Shown piece by piece: positions 54,630 through 63,470 of a stretch of DNA of 64,000 nucleotides; within the stretch, counting starts at the first letter, position 1, and each line of letters begins with the position of its first letter. The DNA comes from CAWGHZ01 sp963822575 (GTDB taxonomy: Bacteria; Pseudomonadota; Alphaproteobacteria; MPNO01; DASWLB01). The position numbers and the translations under genes are program-made. The stretch is from the NCBI GenBank assembly GCA_963822575.1, contig CAWGHZ010000007.1, positions 62,001 through 126,000 of the forward strand, given 5' to 3'. The notes under the pieces are model-generated. The model saw only the letters and a program-made list of their open reading frames with translations, ran no database searches and was not told the origin of the DNA.

Positions 54630-55903
54630 TTTCCCGCCGCCTCCTGCACGTCCTCGAGCGTCTTCAAGCCCTTGGTCGGCGCGCTCACCAGCACCGACAT
54701 GTTGCCGGGCGGATGCTGGTTCTTCCACATCTTCATGTGCGCCAGCGGGATCTTGTCCCACTCGAACACCTCGCTCATGCACGGGTCGATGCGGCGCTCG
54801 AGCACGAAGCGGTTGGCTTGGCTCGCCTGCTTCAAATGCGCGAAGTGCGAGCCTTGGATGCGCTTCTGCCGCATCCAGACGTAGCGCGCGTCAAAGGTGA
54901 TGTTGAAGCCCGTGGTGCCGGCGCAGAACACGACCATGCCGCCACGCTTGACCACCATGGTGGAGACCGGGAAGGTCTGCTCGCCGGGATGCTCGAACAC
55001 GATGTCGACGTCGCGTTTGCCGGTGATGTCCCAGATCGCCTTGCCGAAACGGCGGGCTTCCTTCGCCCAATCATTGAATTCGGCCGAGTTGACATGCGGC
55101 AACTGGCCCCAGCATTTGAATTCCTTGCGGTTGATCACGCCCTTGGCGCCGAGATTGAACACGTATTCGGCTTTCGAATCGTCGGAGATGACGCCAATGG
55201 CGTTCGCACCCGAGGCCGCCACGAGCTGCACGCCGAACACGCCGAGGCCGCCGGAGGCGCCCCAGACCAGCACGTTGTCGCCGGGCTTGAGCGTGTGCGG
55301 CGGGTGGCCGAACAGCATGCGATAGGCAGTGGCCAGCGTCAGCGTGTAGCAGGCGGCCTCCTCCCAGGTCAGGTGCATCGGCTTGACCATCAATTGCCGC
55401 GACTGCACGCGGCAGAATTGCGCGAAGGAGCCGTCCGGCGTCTCGTAGCCCCAGATGCGCTGCGAGGGCGACAGCAGCGGATCGCCGCCATTGCAATCCT
55501 CGTCGTCGCCGTCGTCCTGATTGCAGTGGACGATGACTTCGTCGCCGACCTTCCAGCGCCGCACTTTGTTGCCGACCGCCCAAACGATGCCGGAGGCGTC
55601 GGAGCCGGCGATGTGATAGGGCTGCTTGTGCACGTCGAGCACCGAAATCGGTTGGCCGAGGCCGGCCCAGACGCCGTTGTAATTGACGCCACCCGCCATC
55701 ACGAGCAGCAACACCTCGTCCTCGCCGATCGGCCAGGTCGGAACGACTTCAAGCTGGAACGATTTGTCGGGCGGGCCGTGGCGCTCCTTGCGGATGACCC
55801 AAGCATGCATCTTCTCGGGGACATGACCGAGGGGCGGGATTTCGCCGACGTCATACAGGTCTTTCAGCGGGGCAACGCTCCGCGCCTTGGCGACAGCCGG
55901 CAT
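54626..55903 (-). CDS. ccr: Crotonyl-CoA carboxylase/reductase
   Basis: 425 aa. PYHIAGSDASGIVWAVGNKV, VIVHCNQDDGDDEDCNGGDP and WGYETPDGSFAQFCRVQSRQ are characteristic of Ccr within the medium-chain reductase superfamily; the NADPH site is VLVWGASGGLGVFGVQLVAA. Ccr reductively carboxylates crotonyl-CoA to (2S)-ethylmalonyl-CoA, the defining step of the ethylmalonyl-CoA pathway. Length is normal (about 425-430 aa). The upstream gap holds palindromes that may be regulatory. Ecm follows 7.6 kb away and mcd 3.4 kb on the other side. Confidence 0.96.
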   Translation of the reverse strand: MPAVAKARSVAPLKDLYDVGEIPPLGHVPEKMHAWVIRKERHGPPDKSFQLEVVPTWPIGEDEVLLLVMAGGVNYNGVWAGLGQPISVLDVHKQPYHIAGSDASGIVWAVGNKVRRWKVGDEVIVHCNQDDGDDEDCNGGDPLLSPSQRIWGYETPDGSFAQFCRVQSRQLMVKPMHLTWEEAACYTLTLATAYRMLFGHPPHTLKPGDNVLVWGASGGLGVFGVQLVAASGANAIGVISDDSKAEYVFNLGAKGVINRKEFKCWGQLPHVNSAEFNDWAKEARRFGKAIWDITGKRDVDIVFEHPGEQTFPVSTMVVKRGGMVVFCAGTTGFNITFDARYVWMRQKRIQGSHFAHLKQASQANRFVLERRIDPCMSEVFEWDKIPLAHMKMWKNQHPPGNMSVLVSAPTKGLKTLEDVQEAAGN

Positions 55904-55930
55904 CGATATTTCTCCCTGTCTTTATAACAG

Positions 55931-55958
55931 TTTGGCGCAAATTATGCTGCATTGCAAT
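55931..55958. promoter_or_regulatory. Candidate operator upstream of ccr
   Basis: Two small palindromes, TTTGGCGCAAA (55931-55941) and ATTGCAAT (55951-55958), lie 28-55 bases upstream of the ccr start. TTTGCAAA-like sites are bound by ScfR/RamB-type regulators of this pathway in other Alphaproteobacteria; the match here is loose and no such regulator is in the window. Confidence 0.3.
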
Positions 55959-56088
55959 AATACGTTGTGCGGAAGCAAAAGCTTTGTCATAGGAGGAGGT
56001 TAGCGACTGCAGGCATTTCACCAAGAATTCTGCCGCACGATTTTTTGCGCTTAGCGATACGGCCCGAGCCGCCGAGCATCAGCCCGCA

Positions 56089-57666
56089 TCATGGGAAGGC
56101 GCTTGAAGCGCGGGACGGTTTCTTGATTCGGTACAAGGCAAAGCGGGGCGCGGCCAACACAAGGTCGAGCCGGTCCGGCATCGGGTTTTGTATCGATCGT
56201 CCGAGCAAATACAGATAGCCGAAGTCGCGCTGCCAGGTCTGAATAAAGGGCGGCGTTCCCGGCGGCGCGCCGCGCTCGGCGATGTATTTGAGGAGCTTCG
56301 CCGGCACCAAATTTCCGTAGGGCACGTCGAGCCGGCGCCAGGGCAAACGTGGAGAGACCGGCTGTTTGCCGGGATCAGTGAAAAAGCTCGGAACAAAAGC
56401 ATCGGCATAGTGCACGGCGAGCGTTGGGACATTGTAGATCGGATAGTCGCGCAGGTTGGCGGGAGGATCGTCGCCATTTCCGCTATCGCCGACCAACACG
56501 ATCGCGCCCTTCGGGAGAAGGTCGAATGATTTATAGGCCGCCGCATAATCCGCTCGGTACGACAGCCACACGCTCGTCACGACGCCGACATTGACGATCG
56601 TGACGGCCGCGGCGACGGCCAGCGCGACGCGCGCCCAATTTTGATTGGGGAACGATACCGAGATGAACGCCGGCAGGATGAGCGCGGCGGCAACAACCAC
56701 CCGCATATCGACAAAGGCCGTATCGAACAGCTCAAACGGCATCGCAAGGTAAAGCGCGCAAAATCCCGCCAGCAGCCAGGCGCCGGACTGCTCTAATTTC
56801 AAACCGTTGCGGCGCGCGAGCGCGGCGATCAGCCAGAACAACGCGATGAAGCCGGCACCCGATACCGGCAGACTGTAACCGCTCAGAATGTGCAGCGGCC
56901 AGAGGTACTTGTGGCTGAGAACCCAGAACGTGCCTTTACCGCCGACACTGCCGCCGCTGCCGATCATCGCAGCCAACAACACAAGTGAAGGAATGCCAAG
57001 CATCGCCAGTCGACCAAGCACTTCGAGCAGAGCGGTGCGGCGCGACCAAGCCCGCCAAAGTTCATGCATGCCGACGGCAAAACCGTAGATTCCCAAAGCA
57101 AACATGTGCGCCATAAAAAGCAGCGCGACGATTGCCGTATGCGTCGCTAAACGTACGGGCCAAGCGCGATCCTGCAGAAGCACCGCGCAAGCAAGCCCCC
57201 ACAGCGCGCAACCGAGCCCGAATTCGAAATTCTCAAATCCCCATGCGAACGGTAGGCTGTAGAGGAACATGACCGCGACGAAACCGGCGATGTGTGTGCG
57301 GCCCTTGACGGCCCGTTCGAGCGCTAACGCGCCGGTCACGATCAGGATTTGACTCAAAAGATAAAAAAGCCGGTCTGCCGTCTCGACACCGATAATGCGG
57401 CCGGCGCTCGGCACCAACAGGTCCATGGCCAGATTGGGGACGAACGACCAATTGATTTCGTAGTACGGGTGCGGATGGGCGGCGTCGCGGCTAAGAAGGA
57501 ACATGCGCGCCAGGTGATTCGGATAATCCACCATCGCCGCGGGAATGTTGAACCATAGGACCGGCGCGAGCGCGGCCGCGAACAGCAGGACGAACAGCAA
57601 AAAGACGCCGCTCGGCGTGGCGCGGGATCGCACTGCTCCGAAAGTCGTGATGGCAAGTGGGTTCAT
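56089..57666 (-). CDS. Multi-pass membrane protein, glycosyltransferase-like (family unclear)
   Basis: 525 aa with about 11-12 membrane segments (LLFVLLFAAALAPVLWFNIP; ILIVTGALALERAVKGRTHI; LYSLPFAWGFENFEFGLGCA) and a C-terminal extracytoplasmic domain of about 130 residues (GAIVLVGDSGNGDDPPANLR; YPIYNVPTLAVHYADAFVPS). VDYPNHLARMFLLSRDAAHP after the first helix resembles the acidic loop of GT-C glycosyltransferases. It is divergent from a second such membrane protein; glycosyltransferases lie beyond. Probable role in transferring lipid-linked sugars to envelope polymers (inference). Confidence 0.7.
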   Translation of the reverse strand: MNPLAITTFGAVRSRATPSGVFLLFVLLFAAALAPVLWFNIPAAMVDYPNHLARMFLLSRDAAHPHPYYEINWSFVPNLAMDLLVPSAGRIIGVETADRLFYLLSQILIVTGALALERAVKGRTHIAGFVAVMFLYSLPFAWGFENFEFGLGCALWGLACAVLLQDRAWPVRLATHTAIVALLFMAHMFALGIYGFAVGMHELWRAWSRRTALLEVLGRLAMLGIPSLVLLAAMIGSGGSVGGKGTFWVLSHKYLWPLHILSGYSLPVSGAGFIALFWLIAALARRNGLKLEQSGAWLLAGFCALYLAMPFELFDTAFVDMRVVVAAALILPAFISVSFPNQNWARVALAVAAAVTIVNVGVVTSVWLSYRADYAAAYKSFDLLPKGAIVLVGDSGNGDDPPANLRDYPIYNVPTLAVHYADAFVPSFFTDPGKQPVSPRLPWRRLDVPYGNLVPAKLLKYIAERGAPPGTPPFIQTWQRDFGYLYLLGRSIQNPMPDRLDLVLAAPRFALYRIKKPSRASSAFP

Positions 57667-57893
57667 GAGCCCGTCCGCGGCACGAGTGGCAGCGCGGGCA
57701 TCATTGCCGGGCCCGCCTTAACAACGTGTTTCGGCGGCGAGGCCGAATACCGCTCCGCGGGGCGGCTAGGGCCGCAATGGGGCCTCCTTGGCGGGAAAAA
57801 CCTGCATCTGAGGCCGTATTTACCGACAATTATGTGTTGCGCGCTCTACTGGCGCCTGTGCCGCCCCGGCGGGCGACTCGGAAACCACGAGCC

Positions 57894-59366
57894 ATGGTCG
57901 ATTTGCTGGTCGAGAGCTCAGACCGCGCCACGCGCTGGCGTCTGCCGATCGCGCTCGCGGTCGCCGCGGGCTGCTATCTGCTGTTGTTGGCCGTCGGCAG
58001 CCGCTTGCTCAACGACGCCGACACTTACTGGCAGATCGCGCTCGGTGACTGGATTGTCGCCCACGCCCAAGTGCCGCACGTCGACACCTTCTCCGCCACG
58101 ATGGCCGGCACGCCGTGGATTTCAAGCCAGTGGCTGGCGCAGGTGCTGTTTGCGCAAAGCTACGCCATCGCCGGCTGGGCCGGCGTGGTCGTGCTGACCG
58201 CGGCGGCCATCGCGACCGCGCAAGGCCTGCTGACTCGCTTCCTGCTTGAGCGGCTTGCGACCACGCCGGCGCTGGTGCTGAGCGTGGCGGGCCTGGTGCT
58301 CGCGTCACCGCATATGCTTGCGCGGGCGCACGCGCTCGCCCTGCCGGTGATGGTGGCCTGGATCGCCGGTCTCATGCGAGCGCTCGACGACCGGCGGGCG
58401 CCGCCGTTCATACTGCTGCCGCTGATGACCTTGTGGGCCAATCTGCACGGCGGCTTCACGTTCGGCATCTTCTTCATCGCGCCGGTGGCCTTGGAGGCGC
58501 TGTTAAATGCGCCACGCGCCGAACGCGTGCGCGTCACGTTGCTGTGGGCCGGGTTCGGACTCCTGGCCATCGTCGCCGCATGCATCACGCCCTACGGCCC
58601 GGAATCGATTTTGGTCACACACCGCATTCTTGGGCTTGGCCGGGCGCTTGCACTAATCGGTGAATGGCGACCGCAAGATTTTTCCACATTCGGCGCCTTC
58701 GAGCTGTGCCTGCTGCTCGGCATCGGTTTTGCGCTCTATCGCGGCCTGACGTTGCCGCCAATCCGAATTCTCATGCTGCTCGGGCTGCTGCACATGGCGC
58801 TCGCGCACGCGCGCAGCAGCGAAATGCTCGGGCTTTTGGCGCCGCTGGTCGTCGCAACGCCGTTGGCAGCGCAGCTCGGCTGCCGCGAGAGCAAGCCGAT
58901 CGACCTGCACGGCACTTTCTGGCCCGCATCGCTTGCGCTTATCCTGGCGCTCGGCTTGGCGAGCGTTGCGTTGGCGCAATTTTTAAATTACCGGCCCAAT
59001 CCGCTGGTGACACCGTCGCGCGCGGTTGAGGCCATCAAAGCCTCCGGCAAGACGCATATTTTGAACAGCTACGATTTCGGCGGCTATCTGATCGCGTCCA
59101 GGCTGGCGCCGTTCATTGACGGGCGCACCGAACTCTATGGCGAGGCATTCGTCTTGCGCCACGATCGCGCAGTCAATCTGCAGGACGTCAGTGGATTTCT
59201 GCGATTGCTGCAAGACAACCACATCGACGTCACTCTGTTGACGCCGCACACGCCGGCGAACGGACTGCTGGACCATCTCAAGGGCTGGACGCGCGTTTAC
59301 GCCGACGACATCGCGGTCGTTTACGTGCGCACCGGACCTGCACCGAAGTCGGAGGTGCTGCAATGA
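57894..59366 (+). CDS. Multi-pass membrane protein with C-terminal periplasmic domain (GT-C-like)
   Basis: 490 aa with about 10 membrane segments. Residues 35-75 contain LLNDADTYWQIALGDWIVAH, an acidic first loop typical of GT-C enzymes. The soluble tail has THILNSYDFGGYLIASRLAP and FIDGRTELYGEAFVLRHDRA, a motif I recall from uncharacterised membrane proteins beside polysaccharide genes. The start at 57894 is chosen because upstream codons are not family-like; the ribosome site is weak. The stop overlaps the next start as ATGA, so it is coupled to the GT2-GtrA gene. Confidence 0.75.
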   Translation: MVDLLVESSDRATRWRLPIALAVAAGCYLLLLAVGSRLLNDADTYWQIALGDWIVAHAQVPHVDTFSATMAGTPWISSQWLAQVLFAQSYAIAGWAGVVVLTAAAIATAQGLLTRFLLERLATTPALVLSVAGLVLASPHMLARAHALALPVMVAWIAGLMRALDDRRAPPFILLPLMTLWANLHGGFTFGIFFIAPVALEALLNAPRAERVRVTLLWAGFGLLAIVAACITPYGPESILVTHRILGLGRALALIGEWRPQDFSTFGAFELCLLLGIGFALYRGLTLPPIRILMLLGLLHMALAHARSSEMLGLLAPLVVATPLAAQLGCRESKPIDLHGTFWPASLALILALGLASVALAQFLNYRPNPLVTPSRAVEAIKASGKTHILNSYDFGGYLIASRLAPFIDGRTELYGEAFVLRHDRAVNLQDVSGFLRLLQDNHIDVTLLTPHTPANGLLDHLKGWTRVYADDIAVVYVRTGPAPKSEVLQ

Positions 59367-60545
59367 CGGCCGCGCCGGCAGCCGCTCTCCCGCGCACCGC
59401 TTCGGCCGAGACCGCACGTGGGCTCCTGCTGGAGCGGTTGGCGCATACGCAGCCCGGTCCCGAGCTCACCGTGATCGTTCCCACGCGCAATGAGCGCGAC
59501 AACATAATCCCGCTCTACAATCTGCTTTGCGCAACGCTCGACCAGCGCAATTGGGAGATGATGGTCATCGACGACAACTCCGCCGATGGCACGGCAGCGA
59601 TGGTCCGCTGGCTGGCGCAACACGACCGCCGTGTGCGGCTGCTGAGCCGGATCGGCCGGCGCGGCCTTGCCTCCGCCTTTGTCGAGGGCGTTCAGGCAAG
59701 CACCGCGCCTTACGTCGCGGTGCTCGATGCAGACCTGCAGCACGATGAAACTTTGCTGCCGCGCATGCTGGCGGCGCTCGAAAGCGAACCAATCGATATT
59801 GTGGTCGGCAGCCGTTATGTCGAGCATGGCAGCATCGGAGATTGGAGCGGCAGCCGTGCACGCATCAGCTCGTTAGCGACGCGGACTCGGGCGCAACGTT
59901 CTCGGTATCCCGGTCAGCGATCCGTTGAGCGGATTCTTCATGATCAGACGTGAGGCCTTCGAAGCCTCGCTGCGCAATCTCTCCAGCATCGGTTTCAAAA
60001 TACTGGTCGACCTATTCGCGTCGTCGCCAAAGCCGCTGCGCGTGAAAGAATTGCCGTTCGAATTCCGCAATCGCCATTCGGGCGAGAGCAAGTTCGACGC
60101 CATGATCGCCATCGAATACATCATGCTGCTGGCCGACAAACTGGTCGGCCATATCGTGCCGATCCGCTTCCTGTCATTTCTTGCCGTCGGCGGCGTCGGC
60201 GTGTTCATCCATCTCGCCGTACTGTGGGCGGGGCTCTATCTCCTGTTGTTGCCATTTGCGACGTCGCAAGCCGCGGCCACCGGCATCGCCATGGTCGGCA
60301 ACTTCATCCTGAACAACCTGGTGACCTACCGCGACCGCCGTCTCACCGGCTGGAAATTCGTCTACGGGCTGGTTTCATTCTGCCTGATCTGCGGCATTGG
60401 CGCGATCGCCAACGTCGGCATCGCGACGGTGCTTTTCGAGGATCACGCGACGTGGTGGGTCGCCGGACTCGCCGGCGCCGCCATGAGCGTGGTGTGGAAT
60501 TATGCGATGACGTCGACGCTGACCTGGCGCAACGCCGGCAACTGA
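59363..60545 (+). CDS. Glycosyltransferase family 2 fused to GtrA domain (dolichol-phosphate mannosyltransferase-like), frameshifted near 59885
   Basis: About 393 aa when corrected. The GT2 domain (PELTVIVPTRNERDNIIPLY; MMVIDDNSADGTAAMVRWLA; VAVLDADLQHDETLLPRMLA, DxD) reads to RISSLATR, then the frame changes. Dropping the A at 59885 continues it as LGRNVLGIPVSDPLSGFFMI and RREAFEASLRNLSSIGFKIL. A GtrA-type four-helix membrane domain follows (FLSFLAVGGVGVFIHLAVLW; AMVGNFILNNLVTYRDRRLT). Such enzymes load a sugar on polyprenyl phosphate. It starts inside the previous gene's stop (ATGA). Confidence 0.85.
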
Positions 60546-60585
60546 CGGCCCCGGCCGTCATCCGCAGATACATCAATCAGAAGAA

Positions 60586-61596
60586 CTAGCCCACGGACGC
60601 TTCGCGGCCTTCGCTGTCTGGTGCGGATTGCGCGACGGCGGGACGATCGAAACCGACTTTTTCCGACAACACATAGAGCGGGCGCCGCTTCACTTCGGCG
60701 TGGATGCGGCCGACATAGAGACCGGTGATGCCGGTCATGATCATGTTGATGCCGGACAGGAACGACACGATGATGATGGTCGAGGCCCAGCCGGTGACCA
60801 GACTGCGGTCGCCCGCCAGCCAGTCGATCAAGGCGTAAGCGCCATAGAGCACCGCGAAGCCCGAAATCGCGAAGCCGCCCCAGATCGCCAGCCGCAACGG
60901 CGCGTCGGAAAATCCGATGACGCCGTTCACCGCCAGCCGCACCATCTTCCACAACGGATATTTCGTTTCTCCGGCAAGACGCGGCAGCCGGTGGAACGTC
61001 ACTTCGGTCTGGCGGAAGCCGAGCCAGGCGAACATGCCGCGCACAAAACGATCCTGCTCCGGCATGGCGCGGAACGCTTCGACCACCTTGCGATCGATCA
61101 GCCGGAAATCGCCGACGTCGCGCGGGATGTCGATCGACGACAGCCGCCCGAGCAGTTTGTAGAACAGGTTTGCGGTCCAGCGCTTGAACGCGCTCTCGCC
61201 TTCGCGCGCCAGCCGCCGGCCATAGACGACCTGATAGCCTTCCTTCCAACGCTCGATCATCTGCCCAACGACTTCGGGCGGGTCCTGCAGATCGGCGTCC
61301 ATCACGATGACGGCGTCGCCGTCCGCCGCGTCCATGCCGGCGGTGATGGCGATCTGATGACCGAAATTGCGCGACAGGCCGAGATAGCGGAAGCGGGAAT
61401 CGTCTTTCGCCTTGGCGCGCAGGATGATCGATGAGCAATCGCTGCTGCCGTCGTCGACGAAAATCGCCTCGGTCGGTCCGTCGAGTTCTTGTATCAGGGA
61501 GTCGAGCCGCCGCAGCAGGATCGGCAGCACCGCTTCCTCGTTGTAGACCGGCACGACGATGCTATAGCGCGGACCGCCGGTTGAATTCGTGACCAT
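60586..61596 (-). CDS. Glycosyltransferase family 2 (GtrB/DPM1-like) with two C-terminal membrane helices
   Basis: 336 aa. YSIVVPVYNEEAVLPILLRR, AIFVDDGSSDCSSIILRAKA, LGLSRNFGHQIAITAGMDAA and AVIVMDADLQDPPEVVGQMI form the polyprenyl-phosphate glycosyltransferase domain. Two helices (LAIWGGFAISGFAVLYGAYA; TIIIVSFLSGINMIMTGITG) anchor it. It is convergent with the GT2-GtrA gene and would provide lipid-linked sugar to the GT-C-like proteins of this cluster (inference). Confidence 0.92.
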   Translation of the reverse strand: MVTNSTGGPRYSIVVPVYNEEAVLPILLRRLDSLIQELDGPTEAIFVDDGSSDCSSIILRAKAKDDSRFRYLGLSRNFGHQIAITAGMDAADGDAVIVMDADLQDPPEVVGQMIERWKEGYQVVYGRRLAREGESAFKRWTANLFYKLLGRLSSIDIPRDVGDFRLIDRKVVEAFRAMPEQDRFVRGMFAWLGFRQTEVTFHRLPRLAGETKYPLWKMVRLAVNGVIGFSDAPLRLAIWGGFAISGFAVLYGAYALIDWLAGDRSLVTGWASTIIIVSFLSGINMIMTGITGLYVGRIHAEVKRRPLYVLSEKVGFDRPAVAQSAPDSEGREASVG

Positions 61597-61802
61597 CGCA
61601 TGAACTCGAAAATGACCGATGCAGCCGACGTTAAGGCGCGGGTGTTAAAGAAGCTTTGCCATTTCGCAACTGCAGCAAATGGCGGTTTTAGTCGTTGTGG
61701 CCATCCACAGGACGGATCGACGGGCCGCGGTCTTTGCTGTTCAATCGCCGCCGGGCCTAACGGCGCCCGATCCGGGGCAGCGCCGCGGCTAGGGAGGGTG
61801 CA

Positions 61803-62057
61803 ATGACGCTCGAAGGTGTGATTGTCCTAATCATCATCGGCGCGATCGCCGGCTGGCTGGCCGGGCAGATCATGAAGGGCGGCGGCTTCGGCCTGATCGG
61901 CGACATCATCGTCGGCATCATCGGCGGCTTCATCGGCGGCTGGCTCTGGGGTGTGCTTCACGTGCCGGGCATCGGGCCGTGGTGGCTCACCGCAATCATC
62001 AGCGCGACCATCGGCGCCTGCATCCTGCTGTTCCTGATCCGGCTGATCAAACGCTAG
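61803..62057 (+). CDS. GlsB/YeaQ/YmgE family stress-response membrane protein
   Basis: 84 aa. LIIIGAIAGWLAGQIMKGGG, FGLIGDIIVGIIGGFIGGWL and GPWWLTAIISATIGACILLF show the Gly-rich transglycosylase-associated family with three helices. The function is unknown; homologs respond to general stress. GGGAGGG precedes the ATG. A preceding small open frame at 61600-61806 has no coding character. Confidence 0.9.
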   Translation: MTLEGVIVLIIIGAIAGWLAGQIMKGGGFGLIGDIIVGIIGGFIGGWLWGVLHVPGIGPWWLTAIISATIGACILLFLIRLIKR

Positions 62058-62060
62058 CGC

Positions 62061-63353
62061 CTAAACCTTGCGCGGCCCGCGCCTGAGCGTGAGCACGACC
62101 TCGAGCAGAATCGCGGCAAGATAGAAACCGCCGATCCACCACAGGCTCTTGAGGGCGGTGGCGTAGCTGTGCGCCATGAGCAAAGCGAAGCTGACCGCCG
62201 TCAATAATGTGCCGGTGAGCGGCCAGACGGCGGCCAAGCCGATCTTCCGGCGAAGGTGCCAAGCCGACAGATTGATGGCGAAGAAGATCAGCAGGAAGGT
62301 CGCGCTGGCGAAGGTTGAGATGATCTCCAGCGGCGCGGCGAGCGCGAAGGCGAGCGACGCCGCCGCCAGCGCAACCAGCGCCGCCCAGGGCACCGGGCGG
62401 ATGCGTTCGCGTAGCGAAAACACGCGCGGCAAAGCGTGCTCGCGCGCCATCACCATGGCGAGCCGCGCGGCGCCGAACAGCGTGGCATTGATCGCGGACG
62501 CGGTTGAGAGCAACGCCGCGATGCCGATCAGCACAAAACCGAATTCGCCCATGGTCGGGCGCGCAGCTACCGCCAGCACGTATTCCTGATCGTGCTGGAT
62601 CTGCGCCGATGTCAGGTTGCCGAGCGCCACCGTCGCCACGATCACATAGATCGCCGTCGTCGCCACAATAGAGATGACCAGCGCGCGCTTGAGATTGACG
62701 CGCGGATTTCTCATCTCGTCGATAGAGTTGGGAATGAGTTCGAAGCCTTCATAGGCGACGAAAATCAACGCCGCTGCGGTGAACGGCGCGAGCGCGCCCT
62801 TGTCGAACAGCGGATGGAAATGACCGGCTTGCACCGTCCACATGCCGGCGACTGCGAAGGCCGCCAGTATGCTGAGCTTGATCGCGACCACGATCAATTC
62901 GGTCATGCCTGAAGTCTTGGCGCCGCCGAGATTGACGGCAAGGAAGCCGATGAGCACCAAAGCGGCGAGGCCGCCGCTGACATAATGGTGAGTGCCGGTG
63001 CCCGCGATAAGCGTCGCGCCATAGGCGCCAAACGCCGTGGCATAGAGTGCGAGCGTGCCGACATAGCCGGCGACCAGCAGCCAACCGGCCACCGCCGCCA
63101 CTGCGGGCTGGCCGAAGGCATGCTCGATGTAAGTGAAGCTGCCGCCGTCGCCGTGGAAGGCAAGCCCGAGATGGGCGTAGGACAGCCCGGTCAACAGGGC
63201 GATCGCGCCGCCGATGGCAAGCGTGATCGCCACCGCATGACCGGCTTGGGCGATTGCCAAGCCGAGCACGGCGAATATGCCGCCGCCGATCATGCCGCCA
63301 ATACCGATGGCGACGACTTCGGCGAGATTGAGCTTGCGCGGAGATGCGTCCAT
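62061..63353 (-). CDS. APC family amino-acid permease
   Basis: 430 aa with about 12 membrane segments. The APC signature is at the start: LAEVVAIGIGGMIGGGIFAV, then GDGGSFTYIEHAFGQPAVAA and FTAAALIFVAYEGFELIPNS, ARLAMVMAREHALPRVFSLR. It imports or exchanges amino acids or polyamines. ATG at 63351-63353 has AAGGGA upstream; a TTG at 63374 is in frame but less likely. The start is divergent from ecm across about 117 bp. Confidence 0.9.
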   Translation of the reverse strand: MDASPRKLNLAEVVAIGIGGMIGGGIFAVLGLAIAQAGHAVAITLAIGGAIALLTGLSYAHLGLAFHGDGGSFTYIEHAFGQPAVAAVAGWLLVAGYVGTLALYATAFGAYGATLIAGTGTHHYVSGGLAALVLIGFLAVNLGGAKTSGMTELIVVAIKLSILAAFAVAGMWTVQAGHFHPLFDKGALAPFTAAALIFVAYEGFELIPNSIDEMRNPRVNLKRALVISIVATTAIYVIVATVALGNLTSAQIQHDQEYVLAVAARPTMGEFGFVLIGIAALLSTASAINATLFGAARLAMVMAREHALPRVFSLRERIRPVPWAALVALAAASLAFALAAPLEIISTFASATFLLIFFAINLSAWHLRRKIGLAAVWPLTGTLLTAVSFALLMAHSYATALKSLWWIGGFYLAAILLEVVLTLRRGPRKV

Positions 63354-63470
63354 GCCCGTCAAATCCCTTGGCAACTGGCGTACAAGCTAACCAATACACA
63401 GCAAGCCAATTGCAAACCCTGTTGTTGCAGCGCACAATAGGCAAGTCGTGCGGACCCTTGCAGGCCTGAA

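Noticed and set aside
61600..61806. A 68-codon plus-strand open frame before the GlsB-like gene
   Set aside because: No ribosome site, no hydrophobic or conserved pattern, and it overlaps the GGGAGGG site of the real gene.
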